In this document: positions 7,527 to 16,083 of the stretch, piece by piece | Layout: every line of letters starts with the position of its first letter | How positions within the stretch are numbered: the stretch's first letter is position 1 | NCBI RefSeq assembly: GCF_014655715.1 | Contig: NZ_BNBM01000018.1 | Coordinates: 51,213-115,212 of the forward strand | DNA: 64,000 nt | Origin: Streptomyces lanatus | GTDB lineage: Bacteria > Actinomycetota > Actinomycetes > Streptomycetales > Streptomycetaceae | Direction of reading: 5' to 3' | Notes under the pieces: model-generated | The model's input: only the letters and a program-made list of their open reading frames with translations | Databases searched by the model: none | What the model was told of the DNA's origin: nothing | Made by a program: the position numbers and the translations under genes

Positions 7527-8893
7527 TCCGTCAGCTCGTCCGCAGCTACATCCTGCTCGTCGCGGTCGCCGTGGCCCTGTTCACCGTGCCGGTGGCCTTC
7601 TCGCTCACCGCCCAGTTGCGCAGCGAGACCAAGGAGTCCGTGATGCGGGAGGCCAACACCATGGCCATCCTGCTGGGCAACGGCGACCCCGCCTCCTGCC
7701 AGGCCCTCCAGCAGATGGCCACCGCCTACGGCGACAAGACACCCGGTGAGGTCGAGGTCACCGGCAACCCGGACTGTGCCCCGAACCTGCTGCGCCCGGC
7801 CGGGAACGCGGCCCTGACCAGGGCACTCGAGGACGGCAAGCCCACGACCGACTGGGGCTCCTCCTTCATCTGGGGCCCCGAGCTGGAGATCACGGTCCCC
7901 GCCAGGGCGACCGGCTCCGAGCAGGTCAGCGGTGCCGTACGCGTCCTGTACTCGACCAGCGGCATGACCGGCCGCCTCTGGCAGATCTGGGCTTTCCGCG
8001 CCGGACTCGCGGTGGTCGTCCTCGGGGTGGCCGCGGTGATCGGCGCCGCGGCGGCCCGCCGGATCACCCGGCCGCTGCGCCAGCTCAACGACATGGCCAG
8101 CAAGTTCAGCGACGGCGATCTGACCGCCCGCTCCCCCGTGACCGGCCCGCCCGAGACCCAGACCCTCGCCCGCACCCTCAACCAGGGCGCGGAACGCCTG
8201 GACACGCTGGTCGCGTCCCAGCGCATCTTCGTGGCGGACGCCTCGCATCAGCTCCGTACTCCTCTCACGGCGCTCAGGCTGTCGCTGGACAACATCGCGG
8301 ACGGCGTCGACGACGACTTCGTCAAGGAGGACGTGGAACAGGCGACGGCCGAGGTCGTCCGGATGAGCCGCCTGGTCAACGGCCTGCTGGTGCTGGCGCG
8401 GGCCGAGGCCAAGGTGACGGCGGCGGAGCCGCTGCCCCTGCTGGACATCGTGCGGGAGCGGCTGGCGGTGTGGAGACCGGCCGCCGACGAGCGTGGAGTC
8501 ACCATCACGCTCAGGGGGAGTGCCGACGGCCGGCCGCTCGTGCTGACCAGCCCCGGTCATCTGGACCAGGTGCTGGACAACGTGCTCTCGAACGCCCTGG
8601 AGGTGTCACCGGACGGCGGCACGATCACGGTCCAGGTGGAGCCGAAGGGCGCTGAAGTGGTTCTCTCGGTCCTCGACGAGGGCCCCGGTATGTCGGACAC
8701 CGACAAGTCCCGTGCCTTCGACCGCTTCTGGCGCGGCAAGGGCCTGACCGGGAAGGCCGGTTCCGGGCTCGGCCTCGCCGTCGTCAAGCAGCTGGTGACG
8801 GACGACGGCGGGGCCGTGACCCTCGGGGACGCTCCCGGGGGCGGGCTGAAGGTGACGATCACCCTTCGGGCATCTTCGAGGAGTGGTGGTTGA
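7523..8893 (+). CDS. Sensor histidine kinase
   Basis: A 456-residue membrane kinase. Transmembrane helices lie at about 7-27 and 157-178 and enclose an extracytoplasmic sensor of about 125 residues with two cysteines (DPASC, NPDC). HAMP follows (RITRPLRQL), then the dimerisation helix with phospho-acceptor His242 in DASHQLRTPL. The ATPase domain has the N box (VLDNVLSNALE), the G1 box (VLDEGPGMS) and the G2 box (GSGLGLAVVK). It partners the OmpR-type regulator it overlaps. Its last 35 nt overlap the 3' end of the convergent DUF4440 gene. Confidence 0.93.
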   Translation: MIRQLVRSYILLVAVAVALFTVPVAFSLTAQLRSETKESVMREANTMAILLGNGDPASCQALQQMATAYGDKTPGEVEVTGNPDCAPNLLRPAGNAALTRALEDGKPTTDWGSSFIWGPELEITVPARATGSEQVSGAVRVLYSTSGMTGRLWQIWAFRAGLAVVVLGVAAVIGAAAARRITRPLRQLNDMASKFSDGDLTARSPVTGPPETQTLARTLNQGAERLDTLVASQRIFVADASHQLRTPLTALRLSLDNIADGVDDDFVKEDVEQATAEVVRMSRLVNGLLVLARAEAKVTAAEPLPLLDIVRERLAVWRPAADERGVTITLRGSADGRPLVLTSPGHLDQVLDNVLSNALEVSPDGGTITVQVEPKGAEVVLSVLDEGPGMSDTDKSRAFDRFWRGKGLTGKAGSGLGLAVVKQLVTDDGGAVTLGDAPGGGLKVTITLRASSRSGG

Positions 8894-9377
8894 CGATGAG
8901 CCAGTCACCGCCGCGCTTCTCGTACTCGTAGGTGTAGCGGGCCTTGACGACCTTCTTCTCACCGGTCTCGTGGTCGGTGAGCGTGAACTGGTAGACACCG
9001 GCGTCGATCGCGGAGTTCCCGTCGAGGACGTTGATGTGCGTCTCGATCTTCTTGCCGACCGGTTTGTCCGCCAGGAAGTGCTCCATGTAGTCGACGATGC
9101 CGGCGCGGTCGGAGCGGACCTGGTTGGAGAGGGTGGGGAGGAGGACGGCGTCACGGGCGTAGCGGTCGGCGACCGTCTCCGGGTCACCGGTCTGCAGGCT
9201 GCTGTTCCACCGGTCGAAGAGGCCGGCTATCTCCTTCTCACTGGGCTTGCCGTGACGAGTGTCGCCGTCGCCCCATCCGGGCCCGGCGACCGCGGCACCG
9301 GCGGCGAAGGTGCCGACGGCGATCACGGCCGTGGCGGTGACAATGGCTGCGCGCTTGCTGATCGAACGACGAGTCAT
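8859..9377 (-). CDS. Secreted DUF4440/SnoaL-like (SgcJ-type) protein
   Basis: A 172-residue exported protein. ATG at 9377 gives MTRRSISKRAAIVTATAVIA, a classical signal peptide cleaved near AAVAGPG; the longer open frame upstream is noise. The mature part is a cone-shaped NTF2-like domain of the DUF4440/SgcJ-EcaC family (IAGLFDRWNSSLQTGDPETV, then WLIVNHHSSKMPEG). Members bind small molecules or act as accessory proteins, and no catalytic residue can be assigned. It converges on and overlaps the histidine kinase gene by 35 nt, an arrangement that allows antisense interference. Confidence 0.85.
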   Translation of the reverse strand: MTRRSISKRAAIVTATAVIAVGTFAAGAAVAGPGWGDGDTRHGKPSEKEIAGLFDRWNSSLQTGDPETVADRYARDAVLLPTLSNQVRSDRAGIVDYMEHFLADKPVGKKIETHINVLDGNSAIDAGVYQFTLTDHETGEKKVVKARYTYEYEKRGGDWLIVNHHSSKMPEG

Positions 9378-9549
9378 CGCATCTCCAGTTCGGGTCTGGT
9401 GGGGAAGTGACTCCAGACTCGCTGGACACCGGTTAGGGCCCGTGCAGCGGACGTACAGCCCCGGGACAGGACGCGTCCAACTCGCAGTGTGTGACCGTAC
9501 GATCACAAAGCGACGAGGGAGTGCTCTCCCGAAGGGGTGGGGTGGTGCA

Positions 9550-10272
9550 GTGGGCGGCACCGAGGGGTTGTTGGCCGGCATCGTGCTGCTGGGCTCCTGC
9601 GTCCAGTGGCTGACCGGCATGGGCTTCGCGCTGGTCGCCGTACCGGCGCTGGTACTGCTGCTCGGACCGGCCGAAGGCGTCGTCCTCGCCAACTTCGCGT
9701 GCGGCGCGATCAGCGTCGTGGGCCTGGCGAGCGGCTGGCGGCAGGTGCGGGCGGGTGCGATGGTGCCGCTGTGCGTCGCGGCGGCCTGCACGGTCCCGGC
9801 GGGGGCGTGGCTGACCCGTCAACTCCCGGAACCCGTCCTGCTGTTGACCATGGGCGGCCTGGTCACGATCGCCGTACTACTCGTCCTGCGCGGCGCCCGA
9901 CTCCCCTCCCTGCGCGGCACGAAGGGCGCGGTGGCGGCCGGGGCGGTCGGCGGATTCATGAACTCCGCCGCCGGGGTGGGCGGCCCGCCAGTGTCCCTGT
10001 ACGCGGTCAACGCCGGGTGGACGGTACGGGAGTTCGTGCCGAACGCGCAGTTCTACGGCGTGGTCGTCAACGCGTTCTCGGTGGCGGCGAACGGGGTGCC
10101 GGAGCTGGGGGCGGGGCGGTGGGGGACGGTGGTCGCGGCCATGGTGGCGGGCGGGTTCGCCGGCCGGGTACTGGCCGCGCGGACGTCGGAACGGCGGGCC
10201 CGGGGGCTGGTGCTGGGGCTGGCGCTGGTGGGTGGGGTCGTGACGGTGGGGAAGGGGGTGTGGGGGCTGTGA
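9550..10272 (+). CDS. TauE/SafE (DUF81) family membrane transporter
   Basis: A 240-residue integral membrane protein with about seven to eight hydrophobic helices and the duplicated TauE/SafE pattern: SCVQWLTGMGFALVAVPALV near the N-terminus and FMNSAAGVGGPPVSLYAV in the second half. The family exports organosulfur anions such as sulfite or sulfoacetate; the actual substrate is unknown. GTG at 9550 is preferred because hydrophobic family sequence begins there and AAGGGG lies 12 nt upstream. It ends 2 nt before the stop of the convergent NB-ARC gene. Confidence 0.85.
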   Translation: MGGTEGLLAGIVLLGSCVQWLTGMGFALVAVPALVLLLGPAEGVVLANFACGAISVVGLASGWRQVRAGAMVPLCVAAACTVPAGAWLTRQLPEPVLLLTMGGLVTIAVLLVLRGARLPSLRGTKGAVAAGAVGGFMNSAAGVGGPPVSLYAVNAGWTVREFVPNAQFYGVVVNAFSVAANGVPELGAGRWGTVVAAMVAGGFAGRVLAARTSERRARGLVLGLALVGGVVTVGKGVWGL

Positions 10273-10274
10273 CC

Positions 10275-12222
10275 TCAGTCGGGGTGAGGAGCCCGGAGCC
10301 GTTCGAGGCGCTGACGCGCCGCCAGGCCCTGGGCATCCTGGGTGTCCACCCCGTCCTCCGGCACCGGGCGCTTCCGCAGATACTCCTCGGTCACCCGGAT
10401 CGCCCCGGCGACATCGCCCGCCGCCTCGCGGACCTCGCCGAGCGTGAACATGAGGTGCAGGGCCGCCTCGCCGTCCTCGCCCTGCGCCCGTACGGCCTTC
10501 TCCAGCAGCCCTTCGATCTTGGTGACCGCGAACCTCGCGGAACGCTTCGGCTTCGCCTGGGCCTTCAGCCGCCATCCCTCGGCCACGACCGCGTGGGCTC
10601 GCAGGGCCTCCGGGGAACCGTCCCCGAGGGTGCGCTCGGCGAGCTGGGCACTGACCCCGGCCTGAGCCAGTCCTCCGCCCAGGTCCCCGCGTTGCAGCTT
10701 CAGCCGGGCCAGCGCGGTACCCGTCTCGATCGTCTCTGGTGCCTTGCGTCCGAACACGACGCTCGTCGCGGTCAGGTTCTTGGACAGCAGCCGTGCCGCG
10801 CGGTCGTGATCGCCGGCCACCCAGCAGCAGTCCGCGAGCCGACGGCGGGCGGCCACCGTGATACGGCTGTATGAGGGCAGGAACCGTTCGGCGCGGTACA
10901 GCGCCTCTTCGTACCGCTCGATGATGGCCTCGTCGGCGGTCGGCTGGACATCGCCGATGTACATGGGCACCAGGACCCAGAGCTCCGGCGGCACTCTGTC
11001 CCGGTCGTAGTACTCGAACAGCGTCGCCACGTGTGTGATCCAGAGGGCGACGTTCTCACACGGCAGCCCCTGCTCCACCAGCAGCCGGGCGGCCTCGTCG
11101 TACGTCTCCTCGGCCCCTGCCCCCGTCCGCGCCACCGCCTGCACCAGCCGGTGCACCGAGAGGGTCCCGTCCTCGCGCAGGCTGATCATGCTGTGCGCGG
11201 CCAGCCGCCGCAGCGCCTCCGTGACGTCGGGCGCGTCGGCCAGCGGGGCGAGGTACGACCGGGGGATCCCGTCCGGCGCCCACCACGCGATGACGCGCAG
11301 GATGCGCTCCGCGACCGGCGTGTCCGCCAGCCGGTCCATGGTCACCCGCCACACCCGGGCGATGGTCTGCTCACCGTCCGCGCCCTCGGCCGAGTTCGCG
11401 AGGACCTGCCCTGGGATGGAGCGCGAGCAACTCCCGATAGCGGCCCGGCGTGATCCGCGCCTCGGCGCAGTACGCGGCGGCCTGCTCCACGGCCAGCGGC
11501 AGACACCCCAGCTCGCCGCACAACTCCTCGACCGCGTCGGCCGTACCGCCATGAATCCGCTCGAACAGCTCCACGGCCTGGGGCAGTTCGAGCACATCGA
11601 GCGAGAGCGGCTCGGCGATCCCGTGCCACCCCGAGGCGCGCCGCGTGGTGATCAGGAAGCGCCCGCCGGTCGTCCGCCCCAGCAGCTGCCGTACGTCCGC
11701 CGGATCGGCGACGTTGTCCAGCACCAGCAGCCAGCCCTCGTGCTCCGCGAGCCACTGCACGGCGCGTTCGCTCCGCGCCTGCTGTGACAGCACGTCCCGC
11801 AGGGCGGGTTGGAGTGCCACGGCGAGGTCGGCGAGACCGGCCTCCAGGTCGTCCGGCGTCTCGGCGGTGATCCACCAGACCGGGTTGTACGCCCCCGTCC
11901 GCCCCGCGGCCCACTTCGCCGCCAGCGTCGACTTGCCGATGCCGCCGAGCCCGTGCACGGCCTGCACGACGACACCGCCCGTGCCCTCGAACGACACGTC
12001 CAGCCGGGCGAGTTCCGGCTCCCGGCCGATGAACAGGCCGGTCCGCTCGGGCAGGTTGACCAGGTGCGGCGGTGCGTGCGGCGGTAGCTCCAGCGCCTCC
12101 GGCGGCAGCGTCAGGGACGTCTCCACGTAGTGTGCGACGGCCCCGTCCCCGGTGAGGGCCTGCCGAATGCCCCCGGCCGCGGCGACCGCACGCGCCCCGG
12201 ACGCCTCCGCCGCCCCGCTCAC
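10275..12222 (-). pseudogene. NB-ARC ATPase with TPR repeats, interrupted by a frameshift
   Basis: Two adjacent reading frames together encode one NLR-like STAND protein of about 648 residues. The N-terminal frame (GTG at 12222, out of frame after 11412) carries Walker A GLGGIGKST, Walker B LLVLDNV, the sensor LITTRR and the hallmark GCLPLAVEQAAAY. It should continue from LLALHP into GQVLANSAEGADGEQTIARV, which is found only in the next frame, running to the stop at 10275 with TPR-like helices. Removing one base in CCTGGG near 11410-11414 restores a continuous protein. The break could be a real mutation or a sequencing error. Such proteins sense ligands or partners and oligomerise, often in conflict or developmental signalling. 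GTGA overlap couples it to the small membrane protein upstream, with which it shares a motif. Confidence 0.82.
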
Positions 12223-12620
12223 GCGTCGTCGCCCGTCGACACCGAACCGATGTCACCCCCGGCCGCGACGGACCGCTCCCCGGAGGAGTTGACGGGTCCG
12301 CTCGGCCGGGACGGCGAGGTGGGCATCGTGGGCGCGGCCCCTCCCGTCGCCCCGTTCCCCGTCGACACGGTCCCGATACTCCCGCCCGCGGCGACCGACC
12401 GCGCACCACTGGCCTTAACGGACGAGGAAGGGGTGGGCGCCGACCCGAGCAAGGCATACAGCGTCACCGCCAGCCCGAGCAGCCCCGCCGCTCCCCCGGC
12501 CACGCTCGCCCAGGGATCGGCCGCGTCGACATTCAGCACACCGCCGACGATCAACCCCGCGGCCCCTGCGACGCAGAGCCCGACTCCCGCCCACACCAAC
12601 GCCTTTGACCGAGTCGCCAT
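12219..12620 (-). CDS. Small membrane protein with duplicated SVAAGG..G.VSTG motif
   Basis: About 133 residues. Two membrane helices (KALVWAGVGLCVAGAAGLIV and GGAAGLLGLAVTLYALL) are followed by a low-complexity tail. The tail contains two copies of a motif: SGARSVAAGGSIGTVSTGNG and SGERSVAAGGDIGSVSTGDD. A related version (SGARAVAAAGGIRQALTGDG) opens the NB-ARC protein encoded immediately downstream with a GTGA overlap. The motif is likely a beta-strand adaptor that recruits the ATPase to the membrane; this is inference from sharing and coupling. The start is ambiguous: ATG at 12620 begins the hydrophobic part, and in-frame ATGs lie at 12629 and upstream. Confidence 0.75.
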   Translation of the reverse strand: MATRSKALVWAGVGLCVAGAAGLIVGGVLNVDAADPWASVAGGAAGLLGLAVTLYALLGSAPTPSSSVKASGARSVAAGGSIGTVSTGNGATGGAAPTMPTSPSRPSGPVNSSGERSVAAGGDIGSVSTGDDA

Positions 12621-12679
12621 GGCCCCCATCATGGAGCAGTCCGGGCGTAAGGGGTGAGGGGCTCCCCGGAAACCCCACA

Positions 12680-13096
12680 TCACACTCGCCCGCCGAACAA
12701 CGCCGTCAGTCCATGGTCCAGTTCGGCCCCCACGGTCTCCTCACCGGGCGCGATCACGGTGTACGTACGGGCCAGGAACCGGAACAGATCCGAGGTCGCG
12801 AAGCGCAGCACGGCCAGGCCGACCGGCGAGTGGATCTCCACATACGTGTCGGCCGCCCCGCACGGCCGCACCCGTATGGTCCCGAGCCCGGCGGGCCCCC
12901 GCAGCCCCTCCCCCAGCAGTACTCGGGCGAACGTCCAGGTCACGGCCTCGCCGTCGACGGTGGCATGCGGTGGAAAGTCGATGTGCACGGCCAACGGATC
13001 GCCGGAGGTGTAGCGCAGCGTGGCCGGTATCGCGATCTCCTGACCCGAGTCGGTGACGAGACGGGCGCCGGTCGGCTGCTCCAGGGTGACGTGCAT
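12680..13096 (-). CDS. SsgA-like protein (SALP), sporulation/cell-division regulator
   Basis: A 138-residue member of the SsgA/SsgB family found in morphologically complex actinomycetes, where members steer septum placement and peptidoglycan maintenance during sporulation. Recognisable segments are LRYTSGDPLAVHIDFPP, WTFARVLLGEGL and YVEIHSPVGLAVLRF, in the order and length usual for SALPs. ATG at 13096 is preceded by GGAG with 7-nt spacing. It is transcribed leftward, 59 nt before the membrane-protein gene. Which SALP subtype (SsgA to SsgG) it is cannot be decided by eye. Confidence 0.85.
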   Translation of the reverse strand: MHVTLEQPTGARLVTDSGQEIAIPATLRYTSGDPLAVHIDFPPHATVDGEAVTWTFARVLLGEGLRGPAGLGTIRVRPCGAADTYVEIHSPVGLAVLRFATSDLFRFLARTYTVIAPGEETVGAELDHGLTALFGGRV

Positions 13097-13251
13097 GGGC
13101 GGGCTCCGATTCGGGGGCGGGGCAGCGGCCGGGTGTGACCGTTGTTCCAGTGAGACGTTCCGAGGCCCCCGTGCATTACGCCGCTTCAGGAGTCTTTCTC
13201 TGTAACCTGCGTCACTTTCCGGGCGCGGGGCGGTGCGGTTACCGTCCATGG

Positions 13252-14091
13252 ATGGAGATTTCGCGCTACGTGGCCTTCAGCAGCGACCCCGCCGGAGGCA
13301 ACCCGGCAGGTGTGGTGCTCGACGCCACCGGGGTCGAGGACGAGGCGATGCTGGCGGTGGCCGCCGAACTCGGCTACTCGGAGTCGGCGTTCGTCGTGCC
13401 GGGCGGCAAGGACGGCACGCTGGGCATCCGCTACTTCAGCCCGCTGGCCGAGGTCCCGTTCTGCGGGCACGCGACGATCGCCACGGCCGTCGCCCACGCG
13501 GAGCGGCACGGCACCGGCCGACTGCTGCTGCGGACGAAGGCGGGCCCGGTCACCGTGACCACCGACCGGACGGCGGACGGCAGGGTGGCGGCGACGCTGG
13601 TCAGCGTGGCGCCGCGTACGGAGCCGATCGCCGAAGCCGACCTCGCCGAACTGCTCGCGATCCTCGGCTGGTCGGCCACCGACCTGGACCCGGCGCTCCC
13701 GCCGCGCGTCGCCTTCGCCGGGGCCCGGCATCCCGTCCTCGCCGCCTCGACCCGGGAGCGACTGGCCGACCTGGACTACGACATGGCCGCGCTCGGCGCC
13801 CTCATGGCCCGCGAGGACTGGACGACGGTCGACCTGGTCTGGCGGGAGTCGCCCACCGTGTTCCACGCACGGAACCCGTTCCCGCCGGGCGGTGTCGTCG
13901 AGGACCCGGCCACGGGTGCGGCGGCGGCCGCGTTCGGCGGATATCTGCGGGAGCTCGGACTCGTCGCCACGCCCGCCACCCTGACGATCCATCAGGGCGT
14001 GGACATGGGCAGGCCGAGCACGATCACCGTGACGGTACCGGCGGAGCCGGGCACGGGCATCGGCGTGACCGGCACGGCCGTACGGATCTGA
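13252..14091 (+). CDS. PhzF-family isomerase
   Basis: A 279-residue protein of the diaminopimelate-epimerase fold. The family includes PhzF, which isomerises an intermediate in phenazine biosynthesis, and many paralogues of unknown substrate. It shows the opening signature VAFSSDPAGGNPAGVVLD, the catalytic glutamate Glu44 in GYSESAFV, the second glycine loop FCGHATIA and the C-terminal VVEDPATGAAAAAFGGYL. No phenazine genes adjoin it, so its reaction is unknown. ATG at 13252 lacks a good ribosome-binding site, and translation from a very short leader is possible. It ends 7 nt from the convergent DUF5063 gene. Confidence 0.88.
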   Translation: MEISRYVAFSSDPAGGNPAGVVLDATGVEDEAMLAVAAELGYSESAFVVPGGKDGTLGIRYFSPLAEVPFCGHATIATAVAHAERHGTGRLLLRTKAGPVTVTTDRTADGRVAATLVSVAPRTEPIAEADLAELLAILGWSATDLDPALPPRVAFAGARHPVLAASTRERLADLDYDMAALGALMAREDWTTVDLVWRESPTVFHARNPFPPGGVVEDPATGAAAAAFGGYLRELGLVATPATLTIHQGVDMGRPSTITVTVPAEPGTGIGVTGTAVRI

Positions 14092-14098
14092 ACCGCGG

Positions 14099-14761
14099 CT
14101 ACTTGGCCGGCTTCAGCCCCAACTGCTCCCCGATCTCCTCCGCCATGACCTTCCCGGCCTCGAACTCCAGCGTCTCGTCGCCCATCACGCCCTGGTCGGT
14201 GTCCAGGCCGTCCAGCTCCTCCAGGGGCTGGTTCAGGCGGACGTGGGCCAGGACCGAGTGCAGGGCGCGCAGGGTCGCGGAGGCCGTCGAGCCCCAGTTG
14301 GAGAAGTAGGAGAACTGCCACCACCACAGGGCCTCGGTGGTGCGGCCGGAACGGTAGTGGGCCATGCCGTGGCGCAGGTCGGTGATGACGTCGGCCAGGT
14401 CGTCGGAGATCCGGGCCGGGACCGGGGCCTTGCGGGGCTCGTAGGGGTCGAAGACCTCGGAGTAGACGTCCACCGGGTCGAGAAGGCGGGCGAGGTTCTC
14501 GCGGAGTTCGTCGACGTCGCCCTCGGGGCCCAGGTCGGGCTCGTAGCGCTCGTCGGGGACGATGTCCTCGTGGGCGCCGAGGCGGCCGCCGGCCAGCAGC
14601 AGCTGGGAGACCTCCAGGAGGAGGAAGGGCACGGTCGAGCCCGGTTCGTCGCCCTTCGCGACCTCCGTGACGGCGACCAGGAAGCTCTCGATCTGGTCCG
14701 AGATCTGGACCGCGAAGTCGTCCGGGTCCTGCTCGGTCGCGTGCAGCGTGGCGTCAGACAT
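14099..14761 (-). CDS. DUF5063 domain protein
   Basis: A 220-residue soluble acidic protein of the DUF5063 family, conserved in actinobacteria next to recR. It is rich in helices, with conserved aromatic segments ALWWWQFSYFSNWGSTAS and RHGMAHYRSGRTTEALWWW. No catalytic motif is evident and the function is unknown. Its start lies inside the last codons of recR (8-nt overlap), so it is co-translated with a recombination-repair protein. A role in DNA repair or replication is only suggested by this conserved position. Confidence 0.85.
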   Translation of the reverse strand: MSDATLHATEQDPDDFAVQISDQIESFLVAVTEVAKGDEPGSTVPFLLLEVSQLLLAGGRLGAHEDIVPDERYEPDLGPEGDVDELRENLARLLDPVDVYSEVFDPYEPRKAPVPARISDDLADVITDLRHGMAHYRSGRTTEALWWWQFSYFSNWGSTASATLRALHSVLAHVRLNQPLEELDGLDTDQGVMGDETLEFEAGKVMAEEIGEQLGLKPAK

Positions 14762-15353
14762 CTAGGAGTCGTCTCCCCTCGAAGGCGCGGCCGAGAGTGA
14801 CCTCGTCCGCGTATTCCAGGTCGCCACCCACCGGGAGGCCGCTGGCCAGGCGGGTGACCTTCAGGCCCATGGGCTTGATCATGCGGGCGAGGTACGTGGC
14901 CGTGGCCTCGCCTTCCAGGTTCGGGTCGGTCGCCAGGATCAGCTCCGTGACCGTCCCGTCGGCCAACCGCGCGAGAAGTTCTCGTATACGCAGGTCGTCG
15001 GGACCCACACCCTCGATGGGGCTGATCGCTCCGCCCAGGACGTGGTAGCGGCCGCGGAACTCCCTGGTCCGCTCGATCGCCACGACGTCCTTGGGCTCCT
15101 CGACCACACAGATCACCGCGGGATCGCGTCGGGTGTCGCGGCAGATGTTGCACAGCTCCTCCTGCGCGACGTTCCCGCATGTCGCGCAGAAGCGGACCTT
15201 CGCCTTGACCTCCATGAGGGCCTGGGCGAGGCGCCGTACGTCCGTCGGTTCCGCCTGGAGGATGTGGAAGGCGATCCGCTGCGCGCTCTTGGGACCGACG
15301 CCGGGCAGCCGACCCAGCTCGTCGATGAGGTCCTGAACCACGCCTTCGTACAA
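14754..15353 (-). CDS. recR: Recombination mediator protein RecR
   Basis: A 199-residue protein that loads RecA with RecF/RecO at gaps during recombinational repair. The N-terminal helix-hairpin-helix is LGRLPGVGPKSAQRIAFH. It is followed by the four-cysteine zinc module (FCATCGNVAQEELCNIC) and a Toprim domain starting ICVVEEPKDVVAIE, with LATDPNLEGEATA further on. The start is TTG at 15353, matching the conserved N-terminus (M)YEGVVQDLIDEL. It lies 82 nt after the YbaB gene on the same strand, the usual order ybaB-recR. Confidence 0.97.
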   Translation of the reverse strand: MYEGVVQDLIDELGRLPGVGPKSAQRIAFHILQAEPTDVRRLAQALMEVKAKVRFCATCGNVAQEELCNICRDTRRDPAVICVVEEPKDVVAIERTREFRGRYHVLGGAISPIEGVGPDDLRIRELLARLADGTVTELILATDPNLEGEATATYLARMIKPMGLKVTRLASGLPVGGDLEYADEVTLGRAFEGRRLLDV

Positions 15354-15435
15354 CGGACTGCCGTCCTTCCTGGGGTTCCTTACGGTACGTACGGTAGTTG
15401 GCGCCGCCCCCTGTAAGGAAGGCGCGCCGGGAACG

Positions 15436-15780
15436 TCAGAAGGGCAGGCCGGGGATTCCGCTGCCGCCGCCCAGGCCCTGGGCCAGCGGGCCCAGCTTCT
15501 GCTGCTGGAGGTTCTGCGCGTTCTCGTTGGCCGCCTGGACGGCCGCGATGACCAGGTCCGCGAGGGTCTCGGTGTCCTCCGGGTCGACCGCCTTCGGGTC
15601 GATCTTCAGCGCGCGGAGCTCGCCGGAACCGGTGACGGTCGCCTTCACCAGACCGCCGCCCGCCTGGCCCTCGACCTCGGTCTGCGCCAGTTCTTCCTGC
15701 GCCCGCTGCAGGTCCTGCTGCATCTTCTGGGCCTGCTGGAGCAGCTGCTGCATATTGGGCTGGCCACCACCGGGGATCAC
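15436..15780 (-). CDS. YbaB/EbfC-family nucleoid-associated protein
   Basis: A 114-residue homodimeric DNA-binding protein that coats or bridges the nucleoid. The N-terminal coiled coil is Gln-rich (MQQLLQQAQKMQQDLQRAQ). The core has GLVKATVTGSGELRALKIDP and LADLVIAAVQAANENAQ. The C-terminus is Gly/Pro-rich. The start is GTG at 15780. Its place just upstream of recR is conserved across bacteria and suggests joint expression with recombination functions. Confidence 0.93.
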   Translation of the reverse strand: MIPGGGQPNMQQLLQQAQKMQQDLQRAQEELAQTEVEGQAGGGLVKATVTGSGELRALKIDPKAVDPEDTETLADLVIAAVQAANENAQNLQQQKLGPLAQGLGGGSGIPGLPF

Positions 15781-16083
15781 GATCAGCTCCTTGCGTGTGT
15801 ACGCGTTTCCCGTTCAGCACGAGCCTACGTGGTCTGCGTGGCCGTCGCCCCAGCACTCTTTCGAGTGAGAGAGAACCTGGAGGAATAGGCGTCCTATACC
15901 TGATCAAGACCCACTTCCGGGGGTAAAAGAGGCGAAAGGCATCTCTTCGCCACCCATTGGGCGGTAGGAAGGGTCCGGCGCGTCAGCCTCAGGTGTCGCG
16001 TGACGTTCCGTGCACTGCGGGGGGTCAAACCCGGTACGCAGACCGTACGTGATGTCACGCACCGTGACAGTAGGGAGTGCCGG
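15781..16083. other. 303-nt divergent intergenic region
   Basis: The gap between the leftward ybaB start and the rightward SLATT-like gene should hold both promoters. The only clear structure is the short palindrome at 16053-16069. No terminator or RNA gene was recognised. Confidence 0.6.
16053..16069. promoter_or_regulatory. Palindrome TGTCAC-N5-GTGACA before the SLATT-like gene
   Basis: Perfect 6-bp arms around GCACC lie 14 nt upstream of the GTG at 16084 and next to its AGGGAG ribosome-binding site. It could be an operator for a homodimeric repressor or a small hairpin in the leader. Confidence 0.45.

Noticed and set aside
13252..14091. Phenazine biosynthesis cluster suggested by the PhzF protein
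   Set aside because: No phzB, D, E or G genes adjoin; isolated PhzF-like proteins are common.
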